A stretch of 5,839 nucleotides of DNA from positions 1-5,839 of the forward strand of contig JAISPA010000035.1 of assembly GCA_031275255.1 (NCBI GenBank), read 5' to 3'. The DNA comes from Acidaminococcales bacterium (GTDB lineage Bacteria > Bacillota > Negativicutes > Acidaminococcales > JAISLQ01). Made by a program: the position numbers and the translations under genes. Below are positions 5,798 through 5,839 of the stretch, piece after piece. Within the stretch, counting starts at the first letter, position 1; every line of letters begins with the position of its first letter. The notes beneath the pieces were generated by a model. The model did no database searches. It saw only the letters and a list, made by a program, of their open reading frames with translations, and was not told where the DNA came from.

Positions 5798-5826
5798 ATT
5801 CTATGATAATTTAGCATATTTGTCAA
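5798..5826 (-). promoter_or_regulatory. Housekeeping promoter of the tRNA cluster
   Basis: A perfect -35 TTGACA (5826-5821), a 17-nt spacer and a -10 TAGAAT (5803-5798, one mismatch) on the minus strand; an AT-rich stretch lies upstream. Initiation is expected near 5791, 37 nt before tRNA-Phe. This is a strong sigma-A/sigma-70-type promoter as expected for stable RNA genes. Confidence 0.88.
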
Positions 5827-5839
5827 TGGTTTTTATTTT

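Overview
The window looks like chromosomal DNA of a low-GC-lineage Gram-positive type bacterium (Bacillota) with moderately high GC. The lineage inference rests on the yabM-like flippase directly followed by a yabN/MazG-type gene, the order found in Bacillus and relatives, on AGGAG-type ribosome binding sites, and on four tRNA genes that all encode their CCA end. A Negativicutes or Clostridia member is plausible, but the sequence does not decide it. Every gene lies on the minus strand, so transcription runs from right to left.

From the right edge, a near-consensus promoter (TTGACA, 17 nt, TAGAAT; 5798-5826) drives a tRNA cluster in the order Phe(GAA), Gly(GCC), Cys(GCA), Leu(UAA). Three strong hairpins lie around these genes: in the leader (5763-5782), between Gly and Cys (5536-5571), and between Leu and the next gene (5271-5306). 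No convincing terminator follows tRNA-Leu. The next gene, a DEAD-box RNA helicase with a DEVD motif II (4015-5220), may therefore receive readthrough transcription. It ends at a clear intrinsic terminator (3956-3992).

A new promoter with an extended -10 (TGtTATAAT) overlaps that terminator's U tract. It begins a leader of about 290 nt with no protein gene. Its first ~254 nt (3667-3920) can fold into closing helices, a long internal helix, two branches and a possible pseudoknot. I could not match it to T-box, cobalamin, lysine, SRP, tmRNA, RNase P or 6S RNA. It is the most interesting item here: either a cis-acting leader of gltX or a processed small RNA.

Downstream is a compact operon: gltX (glutamyl-tRNA synthetase, 2156-3628), then after 12 nt a TTG-started 14-TM-type MOP-superfamily lipid/polysaccharide flippase (541-2145), then, overlapping it by 22 nt, the methylase-like N-terminal domain of a YabN/MazG protein that runs off the left edge (1-562). 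Themes are translation (tRNAs, GltX, RNA helicase), cell envelope export and nucleotide house-cleaning. No mobile element, CRISPR array or phage gene is visible.
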